Shown in pieces: positions 46,601 to 61,600 of a stretch of DNA of 64,000 nt. Numbering within the stretch: the stretch's first letter is position 1; the number at the start of each line of letters is the position of its first letter. The notes beneath the pieces are model-generated. The model ran no database searches, was not told where the DNA came from, and saw only the letters and a program-made list of their open reading frames with translations. The stretch is from Dermatemys mawii (Eukaryota; Chordata; Testudines; Dermatemydidae). The translations under genes were made by a program, and so were the position numbers. The DNA is taken from NCBI GenBank assembly GCA_007922305.1, contig ML677326.1, positions 57,351,446 through 57,415,445 of the forward strand, in the 5' to 3' direction.

Positions 46601-49600
46601 CTTTGGTGCAACTCACATTCTCAAAACTACTACCCAACTGCTGCCTAACCCCAAAGGATATGTCTACATAGCAGTTAAACACCTGGCTGGCCCACTTCAG
46701 TTAACTCTGGCTCTCAGGGCTCAGACTTTGGGACTATAAAACTGTAGATGTTTGGGCCGAAGTGCAGGCTCTGGGATCATACTCATCAACAGGGTCTCAG
46801 AGCTTGGGCTGATCCCGGATGTCTATGCCACAATTTTACAGCTCTGTAATATGAGGTCTGCAAGCACGAATCAGCTGACTTAGACCAGCCACAGTTGTTT
46901 AACTGCTGTGTAGAGACCTAAGTCTTCATGGAACCTAGTTTCCACAGGTGGGCATGTGCAAAACTGCCTAAGTCTTGATGCCATCCCATAGTAAATGAGC
47001 AGCTCAAAGTCCAAATGCAAGCCAAAACCCCAGCGGCTCTGAAGCAGGATTCTAAGTGAGAGAATGCCTCTCTTGCCAGCATGCATACAGGTGCAGGCCC
47101 AGCACAAACAATAGGTGGGTGGTGTGTCCCCCCAGAATACCAGTAACCTAGTGGTTAGGGCTGGGATGTTGAAGACTGTCATAAGCATAAAGTAGCCCAC
47201 AATGCCTGCTTACCTGTAAGGGGTTAAGAAGCTAAAAGAAACCTGGCTGACACCTGACCAAAAGAACCAATAGGAACTGAAGATGCTTTCAAATCTAGGG
47301 GGAGGGAAGCTTTTGTCTGTGTGCTTTGTCTGTTTTCTTTCGTTCGCTTTGGGGATTTCAAAGGAGCCAGACCAGTTTCTTCTCTTCATCAACTGCTAAA
47401 TTTCTAAGCAGCACAAGGAGTAAGTAAATAGCCAGGCAAGTTGGTTTAAATTTTATATTTTTTTCTCACTTGTGAATGTCTCAGGTTTTTAGGGAAATAT
47501 CCTGTGTTTTCTCTGTAACTTTGAAACTCAGCAGAGGGGGATACCTTCGTGGTGTGGGTTTTTTTCTTTGATTCTTTTTGTGACTGTAAAATGTTTTCCC
47601 ACTGATTTTATAAAGGTACATTCTTTCTTTCTCTTTTTCCTTTAATTAAAGTCTTCCTTTTAAGAATCTGACTGATTTTTTCCATCCAGGCTTTGGATCG
47701 GCTCATCTAGGAAAGTTGGTAAGGGGTTTATTCTCAAGCCTTTCCCAGGAAGGAGGTATAGGTTTGGGAGGGATTTTGGGGAAAGATGGGGGCTCCAAGT
47801 AGCCCTGCCCCTAGTTCTTGGGATATGCTTGGTGGTGGCAGCATACTGTTCCAGACACAGGAGAAACTTGCATCTTGGGGAAGTTTTAACCTAAGCTGGT
47901 AAAATAAGCTTAGGGGGTCTTTTCATGCAGGTCCTCACATCTGTACCCTAGAGTTCAGAGTGGGGAGTGAACCCTTGACAAGACTCAAGCTGGGAAGCTG
48001 GGATGTTGGATATTCAAGTCCCTGCTCCAAATCAATCAACTGATTTGGAGCAGGGACTTGAGTATCCAACATCTCGGCTTCCCAGCTTGAGTCTTCAACA
48101 TCCCAGGCCTAACCACTGGATTATTGGTATTCCCACATCCCATGGTAGTACTCTGGAAATACACAAGTATGCTGCCTTTTGTGCTGGCCCTGAGCCTGTA
48201 GATGTGCTGGTGAGATATATGTACTCTCACATAGTTTGAGAATTCTGCATCTGGGCTGCCAGGACTTTGGTTTGCACTAGGATTCTGAGCAGCTCACTAG
48301 CTGTGAGGTGGCATTCAGGACTTAGGTGACTTTATACAAGCCCACCTACGGGGATGTAGGCACCTATGGGAGTTGGCAGCAGTTGAGCAGTAGTTATGAA
48401 AATGCCCAAATGTTGGGCATAAGTGCCTAAGTACCTTTGTGAATCTGGCCCTAAGTACATAAATCAGTTCTGAAACTGGGACTTGAATTCTTATGTCAGC
48501 TAGGGTCAGATTTTGAAAAGGTGTTAAAGAGAGTTAAATGCCTATATACCTTTCAAATTCCTGGGACACTTTTGAAAATTTTATCCAAGGCCGAAATTTG
48601 GAGCTTTCATCTCTTGCCAAAAAATGAATACATAGGAATTCCACCAATTACTTTATAAGTCAAAAATAATTATCTTTGTTTCCTGTAGCAAAGTCCAAAG
48701 ATCCAAAAGAAAGAAGAGACATACAAAAGTTACAGTCTTTTTATCGACTTTATGGAAGATCGTTGGAGGGCAACATTTCAAAGACAATTGTAAGCCAGGT
48801 GGATGTGCCCTTGGTTCCCACAAGCACTAAGGCTGCTGTCACAAAGACAAAAAAATTACTTGTAAGCATATTTAAGTTGTTCCATAGCATACCTATGCTT
48901 TCTGCTATCCAGGCTAAGATTTTTCCCTCTGCTGTAGTTGCTTTGGTCAAGAATACTTACCTGGGATTTTTCATTTGTCAATCATTGGTAATTTTTATTG
49001 AAGGAAAAAACCATCCTTGCATCCTACATTTAATTGGTAATTAGTATTAACCCATTTTTATCCCTGTGACAGAAATATAAACAAGTAGCTGTGTTTGGAG
49101 CTGGAGCAGTAAAATGATATAGGAAGCTTTAATTTTGTAGACCTATGCAATTAATATGTGATTGGGTAGGAAACAAAAAATAAATGTAAGGTAGGGTTGG
49201 CTTTTTACAGAACCTTTTCAGAAATAATCAGTTTAAAAATTGAATGAGGTTCTTGAGGTTTGTTTAAATATGCTGCTTGAAAACTATAGCAAAATAGCCA
49301 TAAAAAGATTGAAACAAACACACGCATGACACAGGTGGCTCATATGAATATTCCAAATTTGAAAAATACATGTGTATGACACATCTTCTATGTCACTGTT
49401 TGTGGATCAAATTAATGTCAATAGGGTACAGTTGAATACAGTACTCTTGGTTCTGAGCTACAATTTGTGGGTTCAAGTCTCAAGTCTTAGTTGGCCTCAT
49501 GGCTAGTACTAACATTTGAGGTGAAAAGGATGGCAATAGAGGACATCAGTTTGTGTTTGTTTTGAGAAAATATTTCTAACCAATGCAAAATCTAAAAGTT

Positions 49601-52600
49601 CTCTGATTTTGATTTCCCTGTGTTTTCCCTACTAATGTCTGCATTTATATATCAAGAAAGATTTGATCCTGCAAGCACTATTCCATATTAAATTGCTGAT
49701 TAGAATAATACATGCACTGTTTCTGATTTCACAGGATACATGAAAAAGTGTACCTGCATGTTAATGGACAAGATTGAGCAATTGTAGTTAATATTGTATT
49801 TCTTAGTTAAAATATCCTTACCATTTTGTATCATTCAGTATGAAGTACAGATTTAGGGCCTGATCAAATGCCCATTGAAGTCCCCAAGAATCTGTTCATT
49901 GACTTCAGTGGGCATTTGATTAGGTCCCTAATTGTCTTCAATTTACTGAAATACCTGGAATTACAATTAGAATTTTCATTTTTTAGGCTTAAAATAAATG
50001 CCTTCAAGTTGGGACTTATACCATCTTTTTCATTTTACATGTTTGTGTCTCTTTATTAGATATTAGAAAGTTAAAGAACTATTTCATATACTTTTAGTAT
50101 GATTTGTTGAATAAGCCTCTTTTTTTGTAAAACATGTACAAGTATTTACCAATAAATTATGACTTGCACCGAATTCAGTACTATTTTAAACAAAATACAA
50201 ACCAAAACACAACACACAAATGGGGCATAATCCTATAATTTGCAGTCAGTCGTTATTCAGGCAAAACTCCCATTTACTTCCAAGGATTGGGCTCAAGGCT
50301 TACAACATTTTTCATACTGCTTGCACACATTGGTATTTAGTTCTGTATATCTTTATTATTTTTTTGTAGAAAAGTAAAGCAGAAATAATTGCAGAGGAAA
50401 ACAAGAAGCGACTAGAAGCTAAAGAAGAGAAGAAAGAACAGGACCAATGGAAGGCCTTATCTGGGTCAATAGAAAGGGAAATTAAAGAGAATTTTACCTG
50501 TGGAATAAATAGACTGGAGAATTTCCTCAAGACATGTCAAAGTAATTCTGTGAAATTTACAGCAGAAATGGCAGGACTGCATGTCTGTTTAGAAGTTTGG
50601 AAGGAACACTGCAGAAACCAAGGTATTTTTTCTGAATTCATTTTGGGCCACGATCATTCTGCATCCTGCATCCCCAGTCCCCCCTCCCAAAGCTTTCATT
50701 AGACTTTCACAGTTAGAATAAAGGCACATAGTAATGCTAATTTTGAAGTATGCATATGCATCCATTTGGGGAGAATTAAGCCTCTCTTCAATTGCTGGCC
50801 AGATTTTAGCCCCATACTGACAAATTCGGGATGCCATGAGTCAGATTTAAATTACCCCCTTAAACTATGTTGTAACTGTTTTCCTATATCACCAAGCAGT
50901 AGGCACACATTACTAACATAAAATGATGATTTCACCATACAAAATTTAGAAGAATGCATAAGCTGTTCACTGAGGTGAGTTGTGCAATGGAAGGTGACTG
51001 GACTTGTCTGTAGAGCCTGGGGCAGTTAACGTCCCCACAACACTACCAGGAGCCTCTGTAAAGCTGCACCTAAAGAGTATTATGGAGATTAGGTGCCACA
51101 GGAAGTACGTCCTGAAGGGGCCAGAGCAATATCAACCTATACCTCTCTGATTAGCCCATGCTTACTATTCTATCTTGGAAGGTGCCCTAGGGAGGTGTCT
51201 TAACAACCAAGCAGACATCTAACTTGCTGTGGCTCTAGACCTTGCCTTGTGTTTCCAATCTCCAGTCTCTGACCTTGACTTCAGCCTAGTAACTGATCTC
51301 TGGTCTTCAGTCTGGTCTTTGACTCTGACCTAGTATCAGAGGGGTAGCCGTGTTACTCTGGATCTGTAAAAGCGACAAAGAGTCCTGTGGCACTTTATAG
51401 ACTAACAGACGTATTGGAGCATAAGCTTTCATGGGTGAATACCCACTTCATCAGATGGCATGCATCTGACGACCCATGAAAGCTTATGCTCCAATACGCC
51501 TGTTAGTCTGTAAGGTGCCACAAGACTCTTAGTCGACTCTGACCTAGACTCTCGTCTCCTGATTCCAGCCTGATAACTACTGCTGACGTCTGATCTTTGA
51601 CCTTTGCTTGACTCTGACCTTGACATTTGCCTAGTGAGTCCAGCTGTAGCAATTACACTGGTACCTGCTTGCAGACTACTGCCTTCTGGCCATCCTTGAT
51701 TTGATTACACCAACCTAGCAGTGACCACTAGGCCAGACGCCTACACCCTGACCCCTTGTAGGTTGGGTCTGTGTGGGCAGCTGGCGCGCTTTGTCTGTAC
51801 ATAGTCCAGTCACATAGTCCAGGCATGGGGAAAGAACCATGCCACCTCTCCTGAGATCTTTTAAAAATAAAATAAAATTTAAAAACCATTGCACACATTG
51901 TTGGAGGAGTGAGGTCTATTTCCAAAACTGAAGGGTAGATTGGAAGAGCTCCTGATGATTTGATCATATATCAAATAGTTCCTTTATTTATTTTAGGCAC
52001 AAATTCAAGAAATTTAAGCATAGCTGTCGAAGTTATGAGGAGAATTCACATACTTCTTGAAAAATACCAGGAACTATTAAAGAAGTCACATGTAGAAAAG
52101 TTGTCCAGATGTCTGACATACCTTGGATTTGAGAATTTGGCATGCTCTTTGTCTAGCCAGGTAATTCTTATAGAATACAATTAATTTTTACAGAACATAA
52201 TTAAATGTGGTACAAGATTAATTTGGCACTTGTGCCCATTTCCTGACAGTTTACACACACTGGGCCTGAACCTAGTCCAGTTGAAGCCAACTTCCCAATG
52301 TGTTACTTTACATTGGTGACTTATAGCATCCAAGTGTTGCATTGTAACATTGTAGGTCAGGAACAAGATGGTGCTAAACCTCACAGAATTATATAAAATA
52401 GAATCTCAACAAAAATTTATATAAATTATTCAGTTCTTCATAAAACATAGCTGATATGCAATTATACAGTATGAGCTGTTGTTTTAGGCTGTCTGCAAGG
52501 AGACATAACTGCAGCCATTCATACTTGTTTCATGTATTACTTCAGTCTTCAATTTAACAGTGAATAACACTTGGGGAATCAAATCTTTCCGTAGCAGATA

Positions 52601-55600
52601 AATGAAGATGTATATTCAGCTTGCCTTAGAGTACATGGACTTTGCTGATAACTGTCAGATCCATTCAAAATTTATGGTCACATTCTCACTACATCTGCAT
52701 GTAGAATTCCCATTGACTTTTATGATTTCATGCATTGCTCAAGCCAGCATTGTACGATCTTCGGTATGGAAGTGTCTGAAAGTCACCCCGCCTCTTTAGC
52801 ACAAATCAAACTAATTTTTCAAAGCTTGTATAATGTTCTACAATGCAAAAGCCAGATGCCATTTTCAATTACTCTATCCCTAATTCTAAATCTGACTTGA
52901 GTTTTAATTTGACCTTGTAGATAATAGAAAGTGACAATGAGAAGATAGCCAAATATACTACTAAGATGGGAGCAGCTCGTTTTCAACTACAGTATATGGG
53001 CTGTTACTTGTTCAGAGAAGAGAGGAAAGATCCAGATCCCAGAGTACAGCATTTTATACCAGACACATGGCAGGTAATATTACATGTAAAATATTTTAAA
53101 ATAGTGTGATTAGAGATCCTGTCAAGGTTTTCTTTCAAAATTTAAAAAAGCAATGAATGTGAGTCATACATGATTATAAACATATTTAATTTCTCTCACT
53201 GTTGTAACTTATCCTCTCATTTATCTCCTTTTATCCTTTGTTTACTGTCTTATGCTACTTTCTGTCTTATGCTACTTTAAGCCCCAGTCCTGCACTGGGA
53301 TCTGCTAGCTCTAACTCCCAAGGCCATATGGCAGGGATGGGCAAACTTTTTGGCCCAAGGACCACACTGGGGTTCCAAAATTTTACGGAGGGCCGGGTGG
53401 GGAAGGCCCCGCCCCCTACCTGACCCCCACCTACTTCCTGCCCCTGACTGCCTCTCTCAGAATACCCAACCCATCCTGCTCTTTGTCCCCTGAACGCCCC
53501 CTCCTGAAACCCACTCCAACCACCACCCTGGGACGCATCCTCTACCCAACCCCGCCCCCACTCCCTATCCCCTGACCACCAACCCAGAGCCTTTGCCCCA
53601 TCCAACCCCACCTGCTCCCTGTCCCCTGACTTCTCCCAGGACATTCTGCCCCTTATTTAACCCTCTCTCCCCCAGCCCGGACCTTGACCGCCCTCCCCAG
53701 AACCTCTGCCCCATCCAACCCCCATTCTCTCTGCTCCCTGCCCCGACTGCCCTCGGAACTCCCCCCCCCCCCCACCCCTTACCATGCCACTTACCCCCCG
53801 ACTCCCCACTCTCCCAGAGCCTCAGACAACATGCGGCCCTAGACAACACTGCAGAGGCGTGGCTCCGGCAGGGCCTGAGCTCTGCTGCTTGGCTTCCTGG
53901 AGCTCGCAGCCCAGCCCCCTTACCACACCGCTCCCAGAGGCAGCTCAGGCCCTGCCAGAGCCATGCCGCTGCAGCGTTGTACAGGGCTGTGCCTTGACAT
54001 GACACGCAGAGGCTCCAGGGGATGCGGGAACGGCATGGTAACGGGGTGGGGCTGCGAGCTCTGGCAGGCCGCGTGGCAGGAGCTCACCTTACCCTAGGGT
54101 GACCAGACAGCAAATGTGAAAAATCGGGACAGAGGGTGGGGGGTAATAGGAACCTATTTAAGAAAAAGACCCATAAATCAGGACTGTCCCTATAAAATTG
54201 GGACAGCTGGTCACCCTACCTTACCCCCCACAAGCCACGCTGCTGCAGCGCTGTCCAAGGCAGCTCCTGGACATGGCACACTGAAGCTCCGGGACAGCAA
54301 GGAAGGCGGGGGAGGAGGAACAGCAGGGGAGGGGCTGGGGGTAGCTTCCCCAGCCGGGAGCTCGGGGGGCCAGGCAAAATTAGCTCGTGGACCGTAGTTT
54401 GCCCACCTCTGCCATATGGTGTCCCAGGAGACAACGCAGTGATGTCCTGTGAAAGGCAGTGAAACTCTGCATGGTAAAAGACTGCAATCACAGATCTTCA
54501 TGTGAGATGAGGATCTTAGAATCTAAACTCCTCAGGGCAGGAACCTATTATTTTTTACCTGTCTGTTAAGTAACAAGAATACCTCTGGAACTTTGTGTGC
54601 ATTGGTAATAATAATTGTAATATGATACACTTTCATGCATAATCTGAGTTTTAATTTTAAGTTATTTATTGAAAGACAATTAGAAATGTACCAGTGAAGA
54701 GCAAACTTTTTTTTTTTGTTTACACAGGGTGGAGAATAATAATTTCAGTGCATTTACTGTGTTATTACTTATTTACACAATATCTGTAACAAATACACTG
54801 TAATGTGGCTTTACATTTAACTATTTCATTGGACTGTCTGGGAAACAATCCCCCATTCCTTGTACACCCAAAGCTTTCAATGGTCCAAGGATAAGAAAAC
54901 CTGTCAAATCTCTGGGTTTACACTGCAGAGAAACAATTTTTTGTTGGGGGGAAAACGCCTAGTCTATGGGTAAATCCTTGTTAGATTGGCTGCCCTTCTC
55001 CATCTACCTGTCTCTAGGAAAAGAACAGTTGATCTGAGCTGCTGCGTATCCTGAAGGAACATCTCTGTTTCCTCAGCAAACATAGCTCTCTCCATATTAT
55101 CAGTAGAAAGGGGGAGAAAGGCTGAATCAGAAACAGCTTGATCATTTCCCATGTTCACACCCGCAAAAATTTCACTTGCTCGAGGAGCAACATAAAACAT
55201 GACAAATATGCTGGGAATGAGGAAAAGATTGTCAGTGCTGCCACTTCCTCCCTCCAAACTCCACCCTGGCCAACTTCTGAAGGTCATTGGTAGAGTGGGG
55301 AGAAGAATAATGAAATGCTTGGGAGTGGGAGTTGGGGGGAGTTCTGGGCTGTGTGGTTAAGCATTACTAGTATAACATTTTTGACATAAGAAACAATGAC
55401 TGCATCAGAGAAAACGGTGACTTTTTTGCTTCTAAAATTATACAATCTGACTGACTGGTTCATATTTTGTTGTTTTTTTTTGGAAAAGTTCACTTTTGAA
55501 CTGAAAACTTTCTCATATTCAGTTCAAATCAAATCAAACCCAAGTGCATTTTCCAAGCACAATTACAGAAAAAAAAATAGTTTACAATTAAAATTCAAAG

Positions 55601-58600
55601 TGTGATGGAAAAAATATAACACTACTGCAGCAGCAGAGAAAAATATTTTGAACTTTATAATACTGATATTAAGCATATCAATCTAAAATCTATATATATA
55701 ATGAAATATCTTGAAATAAATGATTTGTTTTATCTCCAGCGAGAGCTTCTTGATGTTGTAGACAATAATGAGTCTGCAGTGATTGTTGCACCTACTTCAT
55801 CAGGGAAAACGTATGCATCATATTATTGTATGGAGAAAGTTCTGAAAGAGAGCAATGAAGGAGTAGTTGTATATGTTTCACCAACAAAGGTATGGCTATA
55901 TTTAATTACGTATTTTGTATGTTGACTATAGTATTTCCCAATATGATTACAAACAATTTTGGTGATTATTTAAACTGATTTAGATTATATATGTCTGTTT
56001 TAATTAGACATATCTACTTTAATTAAACATATTTAGAAATATCCCATCTGATATACAGAATTTAGTTTGTGTTAATGTTCATACAGCACTTTGAAGGTGG
56101 AAAGCACTAAACAATGCTGAAAGAAGCATTTGATCAGAGTATTAAAAAACATAGGAACCTAGTAATTGCCTGCTGGATCAGACCCAAGGTCAACCTAATC
56201 AAATTTATGGTCTCTGATAGTCATAGCACCAAATGCTTCAGAGAAAGAAGCAAGAATCCCAATTATAGGCAAATGTAGGATAATTTTTATGAGGTTCTTA
56301 TCCTAATCCCAGATAGTTAGAAATGGCCTTAAACCATGAAGATTGGGGTTTTATATTCCTCTCATAGCTAATTTTTAGCATTAACAGTTATAAGTCTGGA
56401 AATTAAAATACAGAAACATAGGAATGTACATTCAGTGCATATATGATGCATCTAGTGCATGTGCAGTTTTTCAATACTGCATGTCAAATCAAATCTTGTA
56501 CACATTTATGATTGTTAGGAATCCCAATGGCATTTTCATTTGCAAATAAAGAATCTGTGCACACAGATTTTGCCTGCACCCTCAGAGTCTGATTTTTGGA
56601 AACATTCTGTAGAATGTGATCTGTGTTTTAAACTTTTGCAAAAAGAGGAAAAATCAAGAATTAATATTATATACACCAATTCACATATCAAGTTTCTTCA
56701 GTATCAGTTATGAATAAAACTAAAAAATGAATGTTGTTATAGTACTCTAAACTTCTATTGCTAATCTAAATTAATATTGGTGTCAAAAATTGTGAAGCCT
56801 CTGCACATCTCAGTGCACCATACTAATGTAGATGTACATTTTCTAGCAGCTTTATTAATGATCTGGTTTATATAATAATGACTAGGCTCTTGTAAACCAA
56901 GTGATGGGAACTATATACAATCGGTTCACCAAGACATTGCCTCATGGATTAGTAGTAGGCGGAACTTTCACAAGGGATTATCGCCATGATACCCTGAACT
57001 GTCAGGTACAGTATTTTGATGTATTACTGCATGCTAAATTCATTTAAATTGTGACTTTTGTGCTTTTAATTGACTTCTCAGAAAGTTTATTTTTGATTAT
57101 AATAACGTTGACATAACCATGTAAAGATTAGAAAAAATCTTAGTTACTTGAGCCCAAGGTTCCATCCTGCCTACTAGGAACTCTCTACTTGTAGAGCACA
57201 ATCTTCCTGTTGGTCATGCGGGGGCCTTTGGTTGATTGTATGCTGTAGTTGAGAAATACAGAAAGAAAACCAATCAAAATCCTTCAGGCATTAGCACCCA
57301 GCAAGTGCAAGGATAGGGAAATGAAAGAGAGTCTCTGATCCCTTCTTTTCTCCTGCTGCTGCTGTACAACCCAACTCCAGTGCAAACTCAGACTCTCTCT
57401 TCCACATGCTCAACCCCTAACCTTCTGTATAGTGCTGAGCTCCAGATTGAGGTGCCACAAGAAAGTGTGGAGCCCACAGAAGGCTGTGTGTGGAATTGAA
57501 AGAGGATGGAGAAATACAGCCCATTTAGCACTAGCACAGTTCTTCTCACTGCCAGAGCCTTCAATATCTCCCACCCCTAATAACTCCCATGAACACCAGC
57601 CTCTCTTTCAGTAGCCTCACCAAGCCGTATATCCCCACTAGTCTTCATTCCCACCATTTTCCTATTCAGCATCCATCACCAAAACCACACTGGGGTTCTT
57701 GATATGACTCCAGTCACACAGCTAATAGCCTCTAAGAGTGCAAACTGTAGGATTTAGATTGATCCTGGCAAAAAAAAAACCTATGGATGGATTTGCTGTC
57801 TTTGTTGAAAACAACTTCTGTGGATGCTTTAAACTGAAAGTCAAGGTGTAGTACTATTATAGCCAAGCTTATTAAATATCCCAACCCCCCAAACAGAAAA
57901 CCGCCTGAAAAAGGAGGAGATTCTCTAAAGTCCATTAGGGACTTCACTGTTGCTATTGATTTTATGTGGAAGGTACTCAGCTGCAGTGGTGATGGGCAGC
58001 GTTATAAAACCCTAAGATATCTAGATAGGACCACATTTATTGAACATGATAGTTAAGCTATAGTACTACCATGGCCATTACAGTTTTAGAACCACTGTTA
58101 GCTTTGCCATAAAGTAAACAACATCCATATTCATTATTCTTTCACAAGTGATATTTACACTGCATTGCATTTGAGGACTTATTCCTGTGCTGATGTTCTT
58201 CCACAAAAAGAACACTACTTTTAAAAACACATAAAATATAATAAATAGAACTGCATTTTTTAATTATTCCAGCAGAAGTAGGCCAAAGCTTTTTTGATAT
58301 CTGTAACACATATTGGGCTCAATCCCAAAGTAGTATCCTTGTTCAGGGAAAAAGTGAAACAAGCCATAAACTACATGCAGTATCTAGAGATCTTGTTGCA
58401 GTGGTCACTCTAGCCAAATGTTGTGACTCTCATATACATAATAGCATTAGTGCATGGTGGATCAGGTTAAACTTAAAGTTTATTTATATCTTGTATATCT
58501 GGGGATCAGGCAAGTATGTCATGCACTGGGATATGGATGGTCATGCCTAGTGGCTGGAGCCAGAGGTCAGAGCTAGAGTCAGGAACCAAAGACTGTGGTC

Positions 58601-61600
58601 AGAATCAGTAGGCAAGAAGGCCTAGAAAAGATGGAGCAAGACAGGCACAAGTGAGATCACAGCTATGAGCATACGCATTGGACAGCCAGAGATCACTTGT
58701 TGCTGTTGGGCTTAGGAGCTGACTTGATGACTTGGCCAATCAGGTGGCATAGTCAATCAAGTATCCCTGGTGTGGGTCAGCTGTGTTCATAGGCAGCCCA
58801 GAAACTAAGCCGATACAGCTGCAAGTCCTCATTGCTGACACTATACATTTATTATTACCCTTCCTTTTCAATAATGAATGCTATGGGTTTTTTTACAGTT
58901 CATTTGTCCATAGGCTTAGAAGTAGTAGGTCACAAACATTTCTTTTCAGATACTTGTGACGGTGCCTCAGTGTTTAGAAATCTTGTTGCTATCTCCTCAT
59001 CGCCAGGATTGGGTCAAAAGAATAAGATATGTTATATTTGATGAGGTAGGTGTCTTTTAACAGAAATAAAATTAGTTAATTTATGAAATGTTTGAAAGAA
59101 AGAACCAATGACTGCATTTTTCAAAATATCTGTTATTAATAGTCAACACCCATCTCTGGGAATATAGCTGTAAACTTCTTAATTTTCAAGACATAAATTC
59201 TTCCACTTCCACGTTGACCCTCATAGTGCCTCTATAACTGCATAGAAATGTACCAAAATTTTTGGAACAAATTTAAATGATAAATCTCACCAAATCTGAC
59301 ACTGAGCATGCAATTTAGGAGTAGATTCTATATTCCTTATGCATCTAACACTGCTAGTGAAGTCAATGGGAGGCTTGGGTGCAAAGTGAATATAATGTTG
59401 AGTCCTTCAGATCTGATCCTATACCACTGAAGTCATTAGAAGCACTCAGTGGGCATAGGAGTGGGCCCTTAATGACACTTGCGGCACTTTCTGGATTTTT
59501 GGCACTTATTTTATGAAGAAAGTTATTTTTTCATTGAAATGTCATTCCATGTTTCAAGCTGATTTTTTTTCATAAATATATATATAGGTACATTGTCTTG
59601 GTGGGGAAATTGGAGCAGAAGTTTGGGAGCACCTCCTGGTTATGATTCGATGTCCATTTCTGGCTCTCTCTGCAACTATCAGTAACCCTGAACATCTTAC
59701 TGAGTAAGCATGAACTTTTCTTTACTTACAAGAGCATGTGAATTATATAAATTGGACGGGACAAAATTACTTCAGAGAGTACAGCATGAAACATAGGTGA
59801 AAATATTCATGTTTATTTAAAAAATATCTGGTTCAAAGCTGGATTGCTACAGCTCTTACTTGGTAAGACCCAATACCTCTACTTGGCCCAGCTCACATTG
59901 TGACTCCAGCTGTGGTGGAGAGAGCAGAGGTTTCTCCCTGATACCAACTGTCATGAGCAGGGAGGAGATAGTGGAACGAGCTCTGGCTACACCCCAGTAC
60001 TTGCTTCTGCCTGGAGAAGTGCCAGAAATTGATTTTCATGATTATCTATATCCGATCTGGAAAGACATATAGACATACATACACAAAACAGTAATTTGTT
60101 ATTATATTGATGGCCATATTTGTTGTTTTCTTGTCTATATCTAGTCACGGGTGATTGAGTTGGCAGAGATAAGAACTCCTTTTTCTTGCTGAACTTTCTT
60201 CCCCATTCCAAGAACAAAATTAAAATTCAAGGTGTTTTTTTTTTGTTTGTTTGTTTTTGTTTTGAGGTAGCAGGAAAGTTTGGTTAAGGAGTTGTAAAGG
60301 TTGTTTTCACAATATTTCTACAAAATCAAGGAATGTAACTGAGGCTCAGATTTTAAAAACATAGCCACATATTTACATATATTGCCTTTTGACCTGGTCT
60401 AAATACACCTACCTATTTTCTTTCAGTTCTTTTACAGAAGCTTTCCCTTTATTTTGTTCTTGCACTCTAGGTGGCTACAGTCAGTAAAAAGATACTGGCA
60501 ACTTGCTGAAAGTACAATAGAAGAAAACCCTTCTTCTACAACTGCCAGGAAATGTACAAGGAAGCAAAAACTACAAAACACAGAACAATCATATAGAGTT
60601 AGACTAGGTCTGTATCAGAATATTTTTAAATATAGAAAATATCATTTGTGGCCCCAATCCTGCAATGACTTACATGTGCTAAAGTTTATGAACTGTGGAT
60701 AGTTCCATCAAAGTAAAAATCTTTATAGAATGGGGGCCTTAATTTTTAAAAGAAACAAGCGCAGATGCAGTTCATAAATAAATTTATGCTTCTATATACA
60801 GTACTACATGGAGAGAGATACAATGATCTGGAAAAGTATGTGTGTTTTCTCAAGGATAATGATTTTGTCATTGATCACTATCACCCATGTGCTGCATTAA
60901 CAGTCAGACATGTAAGTATAATACTAGAGCCAAAATTGTTTTATCAGCTCTTATATTAACAACATTAACCAAAAAAAAATTATTCTGATTTTTTGTTTAC
61001 GTACATATAGATTGAGAACTATGGCATTCCTTCAGACATTGCCTTCTCTCCACGAGAGAGTATGCAGCTATATGACATGATGGCAGAAGTCTGGGAAGAG
61101 TGCCCAAGATTACAGGTATACACAATTGTGAATGGACTATATTTTTTGAAAATCCTGAGAGAGCAGTTTGCTATTATTTTTATTGCTGGTGTTTTCAAGG
61201 AGTTAGATCCTGAGGAATTTACCTCTTTCAAGAATAAAATAGTAATCACAAAGGCAGATGCAAAAAATTATGAACAGGAGTTGAAGAAAGAACTAATCAA
61301 CTGGATTATACTTGGCCAAAGAGAGAAGGTAACTAAAAATGTCAGAAGTGTGACCCCTTTTGAAGTGTAAATACAATATTAATATTGTAATTAACCAAAC
61401 TTTCCTGCTACCTCAAAACAAAAGTATCCCCTAAGTTATTAAAACTAACTTTTTGCTGTTTCTTTTGTTAATAGTTGAAAGCAGTTCTGATGGCTCCTAA
61501 TATCAGTGGTGTTTCTAATGTATTTGAGTGAGATTTTCAAAAGTACTCAAGTGAATGAGTCATATAATTGCCATTGTGCGAGCTGGAGTCCTGACTTCCT

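Larger units (their letters stand above)
46590..48440. mobile_element. Palindromic DNA element carrying two insertions
   Basis: The left arm (about 46605-46655, with tccagattcacatcaaaatg and cccaactgctgcctaac) is complementary to the right arm (about 48370-48450, with tttgtgaatctggcccta and gttggcagcagttgagca). The centre is a hairpin: 47151-47176 plus 47981-48034 pairs with 48041-48116. A smaller inverted-repeat element and a solo LTR interrupt the left arm. Confidence 0.65.

Noticed and set aside
53565..54005. Overlapping frames of 130-146 codons on both strands
   Set aside because: All lie inside the hAT element's C/G-rich interior and have no domain.
54964..55287. 107-codon antisense frame, possibly a transposon or gene remnant
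   Set aside because: No motif could be named and no splice partners were found. It is kept only as an unassigned frame.
59860..60072. 70-codon frame between DDX60 exons 20 and 21
   Set aside because: It does not match DDX60, and the phase joins 59703 directly to 60471.
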